From Podocnemis expansa (Eukaryota; Chordata; Testudines; Podocnemididae), in NCBI GenBank assembly GCA_007922195.1, contig ML682059.1:14626295-14690294 (forward strand): DNA of 64,000 nt, given 5' to 3'. Below are positions 24,993 to 36,850 of the stretch, in pieces. Made by a program: the position numbers and the translations under genes. Numbering within the stretch: the stretch's first letter is position 1; each line of letters opens with the position of its first letter. A model generated the notes under the pieces. It was not told the origin of the DNA. It made no database searches and worked only from the letters and a program-made list of their open reading frames with translations.

Positions 24993-26469
24993 AAATAACT
25001 TTACTAACTTTTAAATAAAGTGCTGATCTTCAAGCAGCTCCCACTGATGTCAAGAGGTGCTGCCTATTACTCAGCACTTTTGCAAAATCTGACCATTTAT
25101 TTACCAGCCTAAGGATTTTTCTACACATAAAAGAGACTCTGAAATAAGGGAGAGGTGAACTGAGGGTGCAATAGCCATTTTGCAATAACACCCAGAAAAA
25201 GGCATTATTTTTCTGGAACAAGATTGCCCTTATGGTTTTAGCTTAAGCAACTTCCAAAATGGACTAAACTAAATCAGGAAAAGGCAAAATAGCTGTTGTG
25301 GAATAGTTTGTTCTGCAATAGCTCTTCTGGTCAGATTCCCAAGTCCTTAATCATATAACAAGTACTTAACATAGGAATGAAATAACTAAACTAGATGTGT
25401 GAACATCTATCAGTAGCTATCTTACATGTTTTGCTATATTCCTTAGGCCCTCTCTAACTGTTTCCTGCTTGCTGCTGCTGGTGAGGTACTAAATGCAGAA
25501 TCTAAGCAGTGAAGGAACATATTACATTTAGAGGATGTTAAATATAAGACTTGGCATTAAGCTATCTGGGTATTATCTTTGGATGTACTATTGATTCGCT
25601 GTGTGATTCTGGGCTAGTTAAGGTCTCTGGGTCAATCCAGCTCCCCCCCCCCCCCCAACCTCTGCACCATGCAACTGATTCCCATTTAAAATTCTCTGGT
25701 TGGGGGAAGAGAAAGTGCAAGAGTTGGTCCCTCTACCTCAGTTAACTTTTCTGTAAAATAGAGATACCCATATTTCCACAGAATCACAGGGGGCTTGTGA
25801 GATTGAAGTTATTAGTGTTTCTAAAGCACTGTATGATCCTATGATGGAAGGCCCCATAGCAGTTCAGAGTATTTATATTACTGTCAATATCTGTGTATAT
25901 TTAATACATTTTCCACCGGTAACATTGAAAATACACATGTGTATATATACTGAAAGTGACCATGTTTTAAAAATATATAAATTATTTACATATTTTGTGA
26001 CTTGTGTTTTACTCTGACAAAGAGTCATATGTCATATAGAGTTGAGTATGTAAAGAAAAATATCCACTCAGAATCTCTATGCTTGGACAGGTATAGTAAA
26101 CAATGGAAAGGAAGCTAATTAACATCCCAAAAGGAGCTTCTTGCAACATTTCCCCAAAGGAGAAGGATGCCACATGTTTACAAAGACTTAGTTTATACAC
26201 ACTCCTTTATAGGATTTTGTAGATAGTGCAGCTGTAGTAAAAACAGAAATGCACTAACCAACACAAGGATTTCAATAGGGAACGATTTGGGAGAAAACAG
26301 AAAAAGAGTAAGACCAATATCCCATGGCTAAAAACACTGGAGGGTTACCACTTTGTGAGGGAAATGGCATGATAAATAAAGCTGATACTAAAAGGGGCTG
26401 CAGGGCAATGATGAATTAGGTTCACAGTGTTTGGTACTTTAGTCAACCTGGAAAATTGCTCCAAGCAAT
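24993..26469. other. no recognisable gene or repeat
   Basis: Contains a C/G homopolymer run near 25642-25656; otherwise plain AT-rich sequence. Confidence 0.45.
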
Positions 26470-27662
26470 GAGTCTATTAATTAATAACAATCCACACAGG
26501 TTCATGAAAAATAGGCCTTCTTAAAGGAACCTGATATCACAAACATGAATAAATGTGATATACTTGGACTCCTGTAAAAGATTCTGTCTAGTGCCAAATA
26601 GCATTGTGACTGAAAAACTGGCACTATTCAAGATCAATACGGACACACTAAATGGATTAAAAGCAGCTAACTGATATGTTAATGGTGATTCTCCAATGAA
26701 TGGGGGGTGTTTCTAGCAGAATCCTGGTCCTTGGCCCAGCAGTATTCAATGATTTTACCAATCTTCAAGAAAATACAAAATTGCTGTTGATAAAATTGGC
26801 AGGTGGTACAATGATTGGTGATGTGATAAATAAAGATGTGGATAGGTCAATGATACAGAGCCATGTGGATTGCTTGTCTCCTGAGAGACAGTGACAACAT
26901 GTTTTAATGCAGTCAAATCCAAGATCATTCATCTACAAACAAAGAATGTAGGCCACACTTACATGATGGATGGACTCTCCAGGAAAAGCAGAGATTTTGA
27001 AAAGGAAATGGGGCATCATGGTAGATAGCTAAGTGAACAGAAACAAGGAGTCCTTTGGCACTTTTAAAAACTAACAAATTTATCACATGAGCTTTTGTGT
27101 GACAAAGTGGGATTTTCTCCCACAAAAACTCATGCAATAAAATAAATGTGTTAGTCTTTAAAAGTGTCACAAGACTCCTTGTTTGTTTTGCTGAACTAGA
27201 CTTACACAGCTGCCCCTTTGGAACTAAGTGAACATAAGCTCCTAATGTGATGCTGTTGCTAAAGGTGTAACATGATACTTGGTTGGGATGAATAACTACA
27301 TCCCAGCTAGATGGGAGGGTGTTCTAGGGAGATCTCAATATGGAAAAGCTGAAAAACACTGATCTACCACAAAGTCACTATAAGATCCAGTGGCTGGAAG
27401 CAAAAGCCAGCAAAGTTCAAAATGGAAATAAGATGCAAATTCTTAACAGTGGGGATAATTAATCACTGCAAAAATTTAACAAGGAATGTGGTGAATCTCC
27501 ATAACTTGGAATCTTTAAATCAAGACTGGAAATCTTTCTCAAAGATGTAGCCTAGTTCACACAGGACTAAGTGCAGAAATCTGAGTAAAGTTTATGGCCC
27601 GTGTTACTTAGGAGATCTCATTAGATAATCATAATGATCCCTTCTGAACTTAAAATCTATAA
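26470..27662 (+). mobile_element. CR1 LINE, 3' third, interrupted by a fold-back repeat
   Basis: The plus strand carries a decayed reverse transcriptase (ILGPAVFNDFTNLQENTKLL, corresponding to the GPVLFN-F-NDL..TKL region). The 3' UTR ends GATAATCATAATGATCCC..CTTAAAATCTATAAAT, typical of CR1. The fold-back repeat at 27041-27224 lies inside it. Confidence 0.7.
27041..27224. repeat. fold-back repeat, copy 3
   Basis: Left arm AAACAAGGAGTCCTTTGGCA..ACTAACAAATTTAT and right arm ATAAATGTGTTAGTC..GACTCCTTGTTT are inverted around a GTGGGATTTTCTCCCAC centre. The tail CACAGCTGCCCCTTTGGAAC is the family's 3' end. Confidence 0.75.
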
Positions 27663-28806
27663 ATTACTTAGCAATAATGAAGAGTCTCTGCAGATGAATC
27701 TTAATTTCTAGTACCCATTTTAGCCCCTCAATGCTCAACTTTGAAAACTAATTAAACTGTTACCTGGGACTTCATCCATCCAGGAGTCCTCTGACAACAA
27801 TTTTAGCGGCCTATGCGATCCAACCCTGACATCATAAGATTTTTTTGTTTATATTACCTTTGTGGTGATGAGGGGGTCAATTACCTTTAATTTTGTTATT
27901 TCTAGCATTTAGTCATAATTCTTTACCAAATGCTATTAATTAAACCTGTCAGATGGCAAAGTATAAAAAATCCCAAAACTAACAACATGAAACTAAAATG
28001 ACAGATATTAACATGTCTCCCCTGTCCCCTGCCTATCAACCCAAGATTTGGGGTTTTAAATGAGTGCTTATTACATCACATGAAGGTGTAATGTAACATC
28101 GCCCACAGGGCCCAGGCCTGCATTCCACTTGTGGTCTCTTTGCATTGCTCCAGTGGTACAGAGGGGCTGCATACCCAGCAGACTTCAGCAACTGGAAATT
28201 CACCATGCACAGAGGAAATCCCAGGAGGGCAGAGAGGCTCTGTAATATCCCCCTTGCAGCCATCATAAGGGGAATGGCATAAAGCGAGGAAATACGACAA
28301 ACTATTTTCCAGTTATTCTATGTTGCCAGAAGAGCCCTTTGGGACATGGGCAGCTGGGCAGGAATAAGAGCAACCGTAAAGCTACTCTAACTTAGTGCAG
28401 GAGCTAATCTAGTGCTTTGCCAGGTCAAGAACTTAGGAACGATAAAGGTGATGCAAACATCAACCTCAGCTCAAGTTATGTGCAGCTCTGCTGGGCGCAA
28501 GAATGAGACCCACAAAATACCTAGCTTCTTAGATATGCAGCATCTTCCACTATTTTTTAGGATTACTGGTGGATTTAAAGGCATTCACTGCACATAGCAA
28601 TAAGCTCCAAAAACTCAAATTGTACCTCACATTCTGGAGTTGTGGCACTGCAAGGTTAAGGCAAGCTTGACACACAGCACCAGAAATGTGATCTTTCACA
28701 GTCTGAAATCTAGGAGCCATTGCTGGTCATACCAGGTCTCCACAAAGATCCAGTCCGATCATGAAGGGCTTTATTAGCAGGGTGCATCATGTGGGTCACA
28801 CCAAAC
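27663..28806. other. no recognisable gene or repeat
   Basis: Short ORFs on both strands without domain or splice support. Confidence 0.45.
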
Positions 28807-28871
28807 GCAGCAGCTTTAAGAAGAAATCCAGTGGAATGGCTGAGTGGCATCAAAGGATGATTTTTCCTCTG
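28807..28871. repeat. 65-bp segment duplicated at 35868-35932
   Basis: Starts GCAGCAGCTTTAAGAAG and ends GATTTTTCCTCTG. It differs from the copy at 35868-35932 at one base (C/G). No inverted repeats or target duplication flank this copy. Confidence 0.9.
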
Positions 28872-30489
28872 GTAACTCCTTCCACCTTCAGATTTCTCTA
28901 GTCAGCATGTCAGCAGTAGTGCTGCAGCCTCTCCATAGTAATGGACAGGAGTTCTGCAGTTCAGAAATTGAATAGGCACTAACTGAATTCCAGCAAATGA
29001 TGGGTGTTTGACCTCTGCTCTCAGAATCCCTCAGATGCCAGTAGGTATTCCATCATATGCCAGAAAAATTGCCAGTGAGCCTGGGAGTAACAAAGAGGAC
29101 TCTAACACAGCTACCCATATTCTATCATGATTAAATCACCATTGTAATTTGGTGTTGCGTTGGTTACAACTCTTGCAGCATGATGCTGCTTGTGCCTATT
29201 CAGCTAAACCAATAAGTTAAACCAGTGCAACTCCTGCCCTAGCCCTAGGAAATTTAATAAAACGTTTCCATCGCAGATCCCCATCCTACACCTCATCCTT
29301 TTTATAGCAAATATTTTCCTTCTTACAATTATTCACAATTTCATCCTTTTTTTTGTTCATACATATAGACAATGTGCTTTTTGTTTATATGAAGTCTGGA
29401 GGTAGCAATTTCTCTCCCCTTTTACAATTATTTGAAGCTTCTTTGTTGATGTATTCATAAGAAAGAATACTTTACAGTACCGAAGGCATCAATTTACTCT
29501 TTGGAGCAGCGTTTTCCACACAAGTGTGTGATATCACCTTGGAGAACAATGAGCTCTGGGTTTCATACAAAATCTAATAGGTGCATGCCAGAGAACATTA
29601 TCTTGGCTGCAAGCACATTGTCAGAGAAATGGACAGGATGCACACTTTGTGGGCAAGGATACTACTCATCTCCCTCCTTTCTTCTCCCTCACCTGAACAC
29701 CAGTAGAAAAGCAAGAAGAAAGTTCGAGGAGCCAATTAACTGTTATGTGATCTTATATTTGGAAAATCCTGAGGGACAGAGACATCCCAGAGGTATCGTA
29801 GATAGGACAAGCTCTAGAATTATGTCTCTGTTGGTACAACATTACAAGAAGAGTTGACTATTTTTCAAAAAAGGTTAATTATTAGTGCTAAGCACTAAAA
29901 ATGTGCTCTAGTTATTATCAAAGTAGCCCTTAACCATTCACGCACACTGCAGCTCAAATATAACTGGAGTTTAAAGCACTGGACTCTGTGCTAAGTACCT
30001 ACATCAGAAAGGATAAACCGCTATTTAACTATTACAATGTCATGGCTGTGCTGTCCTAGATGGCAAGTGTACTCGATAATGCCCCCATCAGAGTTTCATC
30101 TATGCTAATATCAAGTATCACTGAGGACACAGCTAAATATGCTTGCCACTTTCACCATCAGCTCACATCTCTTTCTTTGTCCTTAAGCATCTCCCTTACA
30201 TTCTCCTGATTGCAGCCCTTTATGAAACACAGGATGGCAAAGAACATCTTTGTCTGTCCCCTTATGATTGAGGCTACTGACTGGAGATAAAGGTCCAGAA
30301 GGTGTTCCTTTTTAATGGTCTCTCTTTTGAAGTTAAAGGGATTTTCTGTCCTTAAATTAGTTTTCGTAGCTTCACACAGGCCATCCCATGTCTCCCTGAG
30401 GCTCCTTAGAATTAAACAGTTATTGAAATTATAGAGAAAGTGTTAATAAAACTAAAAGATTTCTGCAGCAAATATCTAGATTTTAACTT
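28872..30489. other. no recognisable gene or repeat
   Basis: One 118-codon ORF (29501-29857, plus) has no recognisable domain or splice context. Confidence 0.4.
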
Positions 30490-31196
30490 CTCTGTCCCAG
30501 ACCCCTCACAATGTAGACTGCATGGGGAATTAAGCTCTGGTTGTACGCCTCAGGGTCCAGTTTTCACCACACTCCTGAGTCCTCGCCAGAGCAACTCACC
30601 CCCCCTCCCAGCTGGGTCCCAGTCCATGTATCCCCCTTCCTTGGAAAATCCTAGTCGTAGAAGAGTCTTCTTTGCTGTAGGGGCCACCCTGGTCCTCATC
30701 CACTCATCTACAGTCTGGGGGTGGCACGGAGGAACCTAGGCCCACCTACTTCTGCAGGCCCCATCCCAGGGAGCCTGTATGCCTTGCCTCAGGCACTGTC
30801 TCAAGCGCCTCAATATGCAAGGTCCCCTGGGCCTCCCTACAGCCCCCATCCTTTCATCTCTTTCTTGGCTTCTGCCAAGCCCCAGCAGTCTCAGACCTCT
30901 TCTCCCCTTCTCAAGGCTTTCCACAAGCCTCTCTCTTCAGGTCTCAGGCTCAGTCTTTCCACAGAGCCCTGCAGCCCAAAGGGAGCTGGCCCAGGTGCTG
31001 ACCCCACAGCCGCGATCAACTAGCTCCTGCTGCCCCAGCGTCCAAGGGAGACTGCCACCAACAGTGCAGCAAGCTTTTCAACCTCTTACTGGGCCCTGGT
31101 TGGCCCAGCAGCCCCTCTGCCTGGTTGACTGCTCTCCCTGGGTCCTTTTTAATCTCTTCAGGGCCAGTGTGGGGCAGCTGCCCCATCACATACTCT
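30490..31196. repeat. GC-rich interspersed repeat candidate
   Basis: A 700-bp island of C/T-rich DNA with Ser/Pro/Leu-rich ORFs ends GGGGCAGCTGCCCCATCACA before an A-rich run at 31199-31212. It is unlike its flanks and looks like an inserted repeat, perhaps an LTR. Family not recognised. Confidence 0.4.
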
Positions 31197-31212
31197 TAAA
31201 AAAAAAAAAAAA

Positions 31213-32666
31213 CTAGATAAGGTACTCTCTGCTCAATTACAGGATCAGAAAGGGAAAATATATTATCTTCTTAGAAATTCAGCTTTTCCTTTAGACCCCC
31301 TGGGCCAAATGCATAAGATACCGTCCTTTCTGTACTTTATTGATCTGACCAGTGTGCCAAGACCTGTTTTCCAAACGCTTGGTTGACGATTCAGTTCATG
31401 TCCAAGATGTTAAAGAATGTTATTCTAACAGGGTGAGTTACGCAGAAGTTCCCCTAAATATTAGTAGAGTAAGTGTATTACCTGGGAAAAATTAAATCAT
31501 CTCAGTTCTCTGTACAATGTTATCGTCCTCTCTTTCTGACATACACTCCCTACAATCACACACACGCTTGGGTCCAGCTCTTGCATGTCAAGTTATTTTA
31601 ATCTTCTAAAGCCAAGATGACTGAATTCTGATGTGCATATCCATTACTGTTGTTATAGGTGTTGGGGTTTCATAACTTTTCAGTCTGATGGTGCCAATTT
31701 GTGTACTGGTGACTCAATGAAACAGAAAGTATGTTCCTCATTAAAGGATATGTGCAAAGGAATAAAGGACTAGTAGGCACCCAATACCTAATGGAAAAAA
31801 AAAATCAATGGAAATTTGGTGCTTGACTCCCATTTGAGCCTCTGAAAAATCTCCCCCTATAATCCCTCTTACCAATTTTCACTTGCTAAAAAATGAATTT
31901 TGACACCCCCCATTCTTTGTCACACTGCTCTTGTTCTTTTATGTACAGGTTGTTCTTTTTCCCTGCAAAATGAAGTTCTACTATACAAGCTGAATGAACA
32001 TATAACCAAAGGAAAAGAGAGAGAGAGAGAGATACACACACCTTAATATTGGATCCAATACTGAGACATGTCAAGTATCCTCAACTCCTGAGACCACATC
32101 CAAAGCCCATTAAGGTGGTACAGCATTTGGATTGGGCTTCTAGAGAGATAAGGATACTCAGCAGCTCACTCTATTTGGCCCTATTTTTCTAAGATAAGAT
32201 AAACAGCAAGAATCTACCATGGCCAAGAAGTATCTTATTCAAAGCCTGTGTAAACTCAATAGATGTTTGGTCACTAAATTAAGCCTCAATCCTGCAAACA
32301 TTTGTATTTAACAGTACTCGGATGAGCAGTTGTTGTACTCCTCATGTGTGTTTGCAGGATTGGATCACTAAACTGGAGCAGGATCAGGCTTCTGATTTAC
32401 CTTTAAACAACCTTTGTATTTCCATAAGTTTGCTTGATCACATTTTGCTGAGAAGATACAGTATGACCATAGCTGGCTTATGCCCCAGTACAGCAAAAAA
32501 GTTAAATATGAGCTTAATTTGAACGAGTTTATGTGCTTTGCTTAAGAGGAGTGGGATTACCGGTGTGCCTAAAGTTAAGCATGTACTCGTATAGAAAAGT
32601 ATGCTTTTCTGAATTGCAGCTTAAATGATAAATGACTTGAATAAATCATTGAACTTAAAGTAAATG

Positions 32667-32710
<44 letters not shown>

Positions 32711-34700
32711 CAGAAATCACAAGGGGTAAACTAACAATACTCATGTATCTTGTCAGGAAAGTATCTTCATATATAAAAGAGTTTCAAAATGTATGAACAA
32801 GTCAGTCAACCTGAATTAAGTTGTTGATTATTTGTCATGAGTTTTTCACTATAACTGTAAAAAAAAATTTCAACATGCTTCAACACTTAAAAGTTTTCTC
32901 AAGAAGGATTTGGGGGGGGGGGTGGCTGGAAAAAATGTTTTTAAGAATCCAGAGTGCTACCATATGTAGACTTAAGTACTCTCAAAATATTCAGAAATCA
33001 GATTCTTTCACTTGCTCTATAGCCCTGAATTCACAGTTCTGTGTTTTCCCTTTAAGAGTCGACGATGACTCTGTATCTGCGACGTATGCCTCTGTAAAGT
33101 CCTAGAAGAGATGCACACTCTCTGGTCAGTAATCATGTCATGAATAGAATGTAAGCCTCCTGATGTAACCAACAGATCACATATATTTGGTAACCTCAGC
33201 TGTTGGCCATGGACCCAGCGGGCCTGGTGATTTATTTTGCCCACACCGAATTAAGATAGTGGCTGAAATAACTACATTCGGTGGATATGTCAAGAACTTC
33301 CATTTCAGCTGTCATCACTCTGGACCTTTCATGAGTGCTAAGTTGGTTAACTGTCGCTGTTAAGAATACAGTACTGATCAAAATATGCTATGCATTTTCT
33401 AAACATAGAGGAAGACAATTTATATTTTATAAAATAAAAAATTCACTAGCAGAAGGACCAGGGAAAAGTGGATTGATCAAAACAAGCACATCCATTTTCC
33501 AGATCACATCTGCCCTGGTTTTACACTCTCCCCATTAGAGGATTGTATATGAACTCCTCTGTACATTAAGATGATTTAACATTCTCAATATCCTACGCCC
33601 TATGATCGCAGAGTGCTAGCGGATATCCAATATTTTCCCAGGTCACTGTTATTAGCAATCTACAGGAATTCATAGCTGCATGGCAGGTTTATGACACGAT
33701 CCTGGTTCTATGTTTTGCTGGAGCACAAAATAGTGAAAGAAGTTTTTTGGGTTTGTTTTTTTTAAACAGGATTCTGACTGAATCTCGAGAGAGGCAGAAT
33801 CTGTTTTCTAATTTTTTTTTTTTTTTACTGTTAGCTTTCTAGTTCAGAAAGTAAATTCTGTGTTCATATAAATCTACATAGGCTTGGCAATTTTTGAGGT
33901 TTAAATATAAAGCACAACAGCCTATTAAATAAGCCTACTGAATATCACTGGATCCTTATAGGTAAAAGGGAAATCTGGTCCAAGTTTGCCTATTTTCTTT
34001 ACACATTTTTATTTTTATAAAAATTCCATCTTTAGGCATCATCAGTTTTAAAAAAAAGTATAATGGAGAGAAGAATGAATTAGTAAAATGGTGAGTATTT
34101 CTGACAAATAGCAGGCTTATCTAAAAACAGGTATTGTCATTCAGGGGGGAAAACCCCAGAATCCTTTTCATTACCATTTCACAGTTCACCGGCATTCATT
34201 TTCTAAGGACAACTAATGACTACCTTAGGCTCATCATGCCTGCATTCTCTTTCACCATATCATTTGCATGAATAAAAAAGGCTGCCTTAGAATGTTTTCT
34301 TAGCATGTGTCTTCAACGACGTGCCATTCTACTCAGAGAGATCTGCAAAACCACGATGCTGCCCATAATATATTGTATGTCCATAAACGCAGCTGGCTAC
34401 AGAAGAGCTTCCCTGAGCGATCGCTGGATGAGACCTGTTACCACGAAGGCCCCCTTTCCTTCACGATCTCCCTTTCTTTCCACCCCATTCTGAGGACGGA
34501 GCGGGAGAGAGGCTAGGGTATTTTCTTATAACAAATTAGGGCAGAGAAGATTTTCAACGGTCAATTGCTTTACCAGGATCTCAGCCCTAGCATTGCACAA
34601 GAAAGGACTGCCATCTTCAGGAAAGGCTCAACATTGAATCAGCATCTCCTGGCTGCAAAGCCACGTTTATTGAAGTTGGGGCCGCGAGCAGGTGTCATTC
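31213..34700. other. intron 1 of the exon 1A transcript; nothing recognised
   Basis: Mostly unique AT-rich sequence with an (AC)n run at 32.67 kb. I searched by eye for GABA-B receptor exons 2 and 3 on the minus strand and saw none, but a short diverged exon could be missed. Confidence 0.4.
32673..32708. repeat. (AC)18 microsatellite
   Basis: Uninterrupted AC dinucleotide run; likely length-polymorphic. Confidence 0.95.
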
Positions 34701-34923
34701 AAAAACAAAAAATGCTTTTCACCCCCCCCCCTTGGCCTTGCGGGACCGGAGCGAGCGCGAGACCCCCGCACCCTTCGCCCCGTCTGCGGGAGGGCGCGAG
34801 CGGGGCTCTGCGGGGATGCTGCGCGGCAGGCGCCCGCCGGGGAGACGAAACTGCGGATTTCCGCAATCCGGCCGCACGCACGGCTGCCCGGGCGGGCAGA
34901 GCCCCCCGTCCCCGTGCCCCTAC

Positions 34924-35199
34924 CTCGGTGTCGTAGAGCCGCAGGTCCAGCGAGTAGGGGCTGAGCAGCGCCTCGCTGCGGATCTGGTCCATGGCCAGCT
35001 GCACGGCGGGCAGCACGCCGCGGCCGATCCGGCTCCTCGGGTCCTCCTCCGCCTGGCTGAGCGGCATGAGGCCCATGATGGAGAGCGGGGTGGCGGAGCG
35101 GCCCCGCGCGCGGCCGGCGCCCAGCAGCAGCAGCAGCAGCGGCAGGGCCGGGCAGGCGGCGGCGGCGGCCGCGCGGGCTCGGGGCGGGGAGGGCGGCAT
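34924..35199 (-). CDS. GABA-B receptor subunit 2-like, first coding exon (exon 1A)
   Basis: This is the 92-codon first exon of a class C GPCR of the GABA-B family, a plasma-membrane receptor whose subunit 2 partners subunit 1 and couples to Gi/o. The start ATG (35199-35197) has A at -3. Residues 1-33 form a signal peptide with an Ala run and a [14 protein letters not shown] core. The mature part has [10 protein letters not shown], then [17 protein letters not shown] and [11 protein letters not shown], which is the N-terminal strand and helix of the Venus-flytrap domain. It ends at GAG|GTAGGG (donor 34923-34922), phase 0, the same place as mammalian GABBR2 exon 1. From memory, true GABBR2 has TKEVAKGS where this has a longer [10 protein letters not shown], and ELAIEQIRNESLL where this has [14 protein letters not shown] paralog or fast-evolving copy is therefore more likely than GABBR2 itself. 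An in-frame Ala-rich extension upstream to 35418 is probably not translated. Confidence 0.85.
35122..35139. repeat. (CAG)6 / (CTG)6 triplet run in exon 1A
   Basis: Six perfect CAG triplets (CTG on the coding strand) encode the leucine core of the signal peptide, so length changes would lengthen or shorten the hydrophobic core. Confidence 0.9.
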
Positions 35200-35435
35200 G
35201 CTGCGGTCCCCGGCGAGAAGCCGCCTCCGCGCCCAGCCGCTCAGCCCCGGCCCCGCTCCCGCTCCGGCGCGCGGGGCGCAGCGGCCACCATAGCGGAGCG
35301 CGGCGGAGGCGGCGGCGGCTGCGCGAGGGGCGGGCGCGGGAGCCGCTAGTGCCGCATTCCCGCCCGCAGCGCCCGGCACGGCTCCGCGGGATGAAGCCGG
35401 CGCCGCCTCCCGCCGCACCTGCCGCCTGGCGCACT

Positions 35436-35456
35436 CCGCCCCGCCCCGCCCGCCCG
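35436..35456 (-). promoter_or_regulatory. GC-box cluster upstream of exon 1A
   Basis: Overlapping CCGCCCCGCCCGCCC sequences (GGGCGGGGCGG on the gene strand) lie about 240 bp upstream of the start codon and fit Sp1/KLF sites of a TATA-less CpG promoter. The transcription start cannot be fixed from sequence. Confidence 0.4.
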
Positions 35457-35781
35457 CGGCGCTTCCCCGGGGCCCGGCTCCAGCGCAGCAACGCGCCTCC
35501 GCCCGGGCAGCTTCGGCGTCCTAGGGCCAGCGCTTCCCCGTCTGTCTTGGGTGTTTCCGCCCCGGCACGGCGGGCTGCCGAATGAACAGTCAAGGGCTAA
35601 CGAGCCACAGCTCCGGGAGTAGTTTTTCCAAAAACTAGCGTGGCGCACGGCTAGGGGCACGCGCTCGCCCCCCGCCCAGCCACCGACTGCTCTCCAGGTA
35701 GCTGCCGGCTTGGCCACCCTTGTCCAGGTGATGCCAGCTCATTCTCCCACAGCTGCCTTTTCCCCTGTCGATGCTGTATAG

Positions 35782-36021
35782 CAGGGGTCTCAAACACAGC
35801 CCATGGGCCGCACATGGCCCCTAAAGCTAGTTCCTGAGGCCCACTGATGGTATCACCACCAATATTTGCAGCAGCTTTAAGAAGAAATCCAGTGGAATGG
35901 CTGAGTGGCATGAAAGGATGATTTTTCCTCTGTTGTATGGAAAGGTTGCAGTGGTGCAGTCCGCAGGCCACTCTACCAGTCCTCATGCAGCCCCCGTGGT
36001 GATTTGAGTTTGAGACCCCTG
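35782..36021. mobile_element. hAT MITE with perfect 8-bp duplication
   Basis: Inverted ends CAGGGGTCTCAAAC and GTTTGAGACCCCTG. Perfect target duplications CTGTATAG lie at 35774-35781 and 36022-36029. It contains the 65-bp segment shared with 28.8 kb. Confidence 0.92.
35868..35932. repeat. 65-bp segment, copy inside the hAT MITE
   Basis: Matches 28807-28871 at 64 of 65 positions. It lies between the two ends of the hAT element. Confidence 0.9.
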
Positions 36022-36375
36022 CTGTATAGGGTCTCCTTTCCTGACTGCATATTGTGAAGTCCCTTGGTTTAACTGGACACCCAGAGAGTCCAGGCAGCAA
36101 CGCAGGGCACTGGCTGTCTTTATTGTTTTAGCACTGAAGGTTAACCAGTCAGCAGGGATCAAAATACACAGAGCTAGGGTTTAATGCTTCAGACACCTCA
36201 CTTTTTATAAATGCTAAGTCTTTTCCTAAAATCACCAGGGATCCCCCTACAGCTTCCACATCTTATTTCTTCAGGGAACTGTTAAGGTGGGCCAATAAAT
36301 CCCTCATCTATCACATGTGCTGGTGCTATCAATGTGATGCACTAGAATAAAAGCAAGTTGCACTGACAGGTTAAT

Positions 36376-36850
36376 ACTTTTAAAGTCAGAAGGCGCTCTT
36401 ATGATCATCTAGCCTGACCCCCTTCCCAACCCTGGCTGTTGAATTTTGCCCAGTAATTCCTGTATCAAGCCCATAATTTCTGATTGACCCACAGTGTATC
36501 ACTTACACAGCTGATCTTAATGTGCAGACTTCAGGTAACTGAGAATTCCCTCCATTTTGGAAAGTCGCTCCCATGGTTAATTACTCTTAAGAATGTGCAT
36601 CTTATTTTCAATTAGAATTTGTCTAGCTTCAGCTTCCAGTCATTAAATCTTGCTATGTCTTTGTCTGCTCAATTAAGGAGCTCTTGCTGTCAGAAATCTC
36701 ACCCTGCCCCTATTATAGACACTTGATCAAATCATGATGCACTTGTAACCCATTTGAAAAACAAAATTGATTAAGCTTCTTGAGACTCTCCCAGTAAGGC
36801 AGGCTTTTCAGACTTGGAATAATTCTTGGAGGACTTTTCTGAACTGTCTT
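36376..36850 (-). mobile_element. CR1 LINE 3' end (part 1 of an interrupted copy)
   Basis: Read on the minus strand it ends GCTAGATGATCATAAGAGCG, the CR1 3' UTR phrase. On the plus strand it carries the antisense phrase GAATTTGTCTAGCTTCAGCTTCCAG typical of this family. Confidence 0.7.

Larger units (their letters stand above)
34730..35600. promoter_or_regulatory. CpG island over receptor exon 1A
   Basis: GC content and CpG density rise sharply here against AT-rich surroundings. The island covers the 5' flank, the coding exon and the first ~190 bp of intron 1, as is usual for a promoter-first-exon island. Several long ORFs on both strands are products of this base composition. Confidence 0.8.

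Noticed and set aside
29501..29857. 118-codon plus-strand ORF
   Set aside because: No domain or flanking splice signal recognised; length is not remarkable in this much DNA.
35200..35418. In-frame N-terminal extension of exon 1A from an upstream ATG
   Set aside because: Ala/Gly-rich filler with no homology; a good signal peptide begins at the internal ATG at 35199, as expected for this receptor.
34667..35593. Long ORFs on both strands over the CpG island (up to 308 codons)
   Set aside because: They arise from the low stop-codon frequency of GC-rich DNA. Only one frame of 35199-34924 shows family homology, a signal peptide and a donor site.
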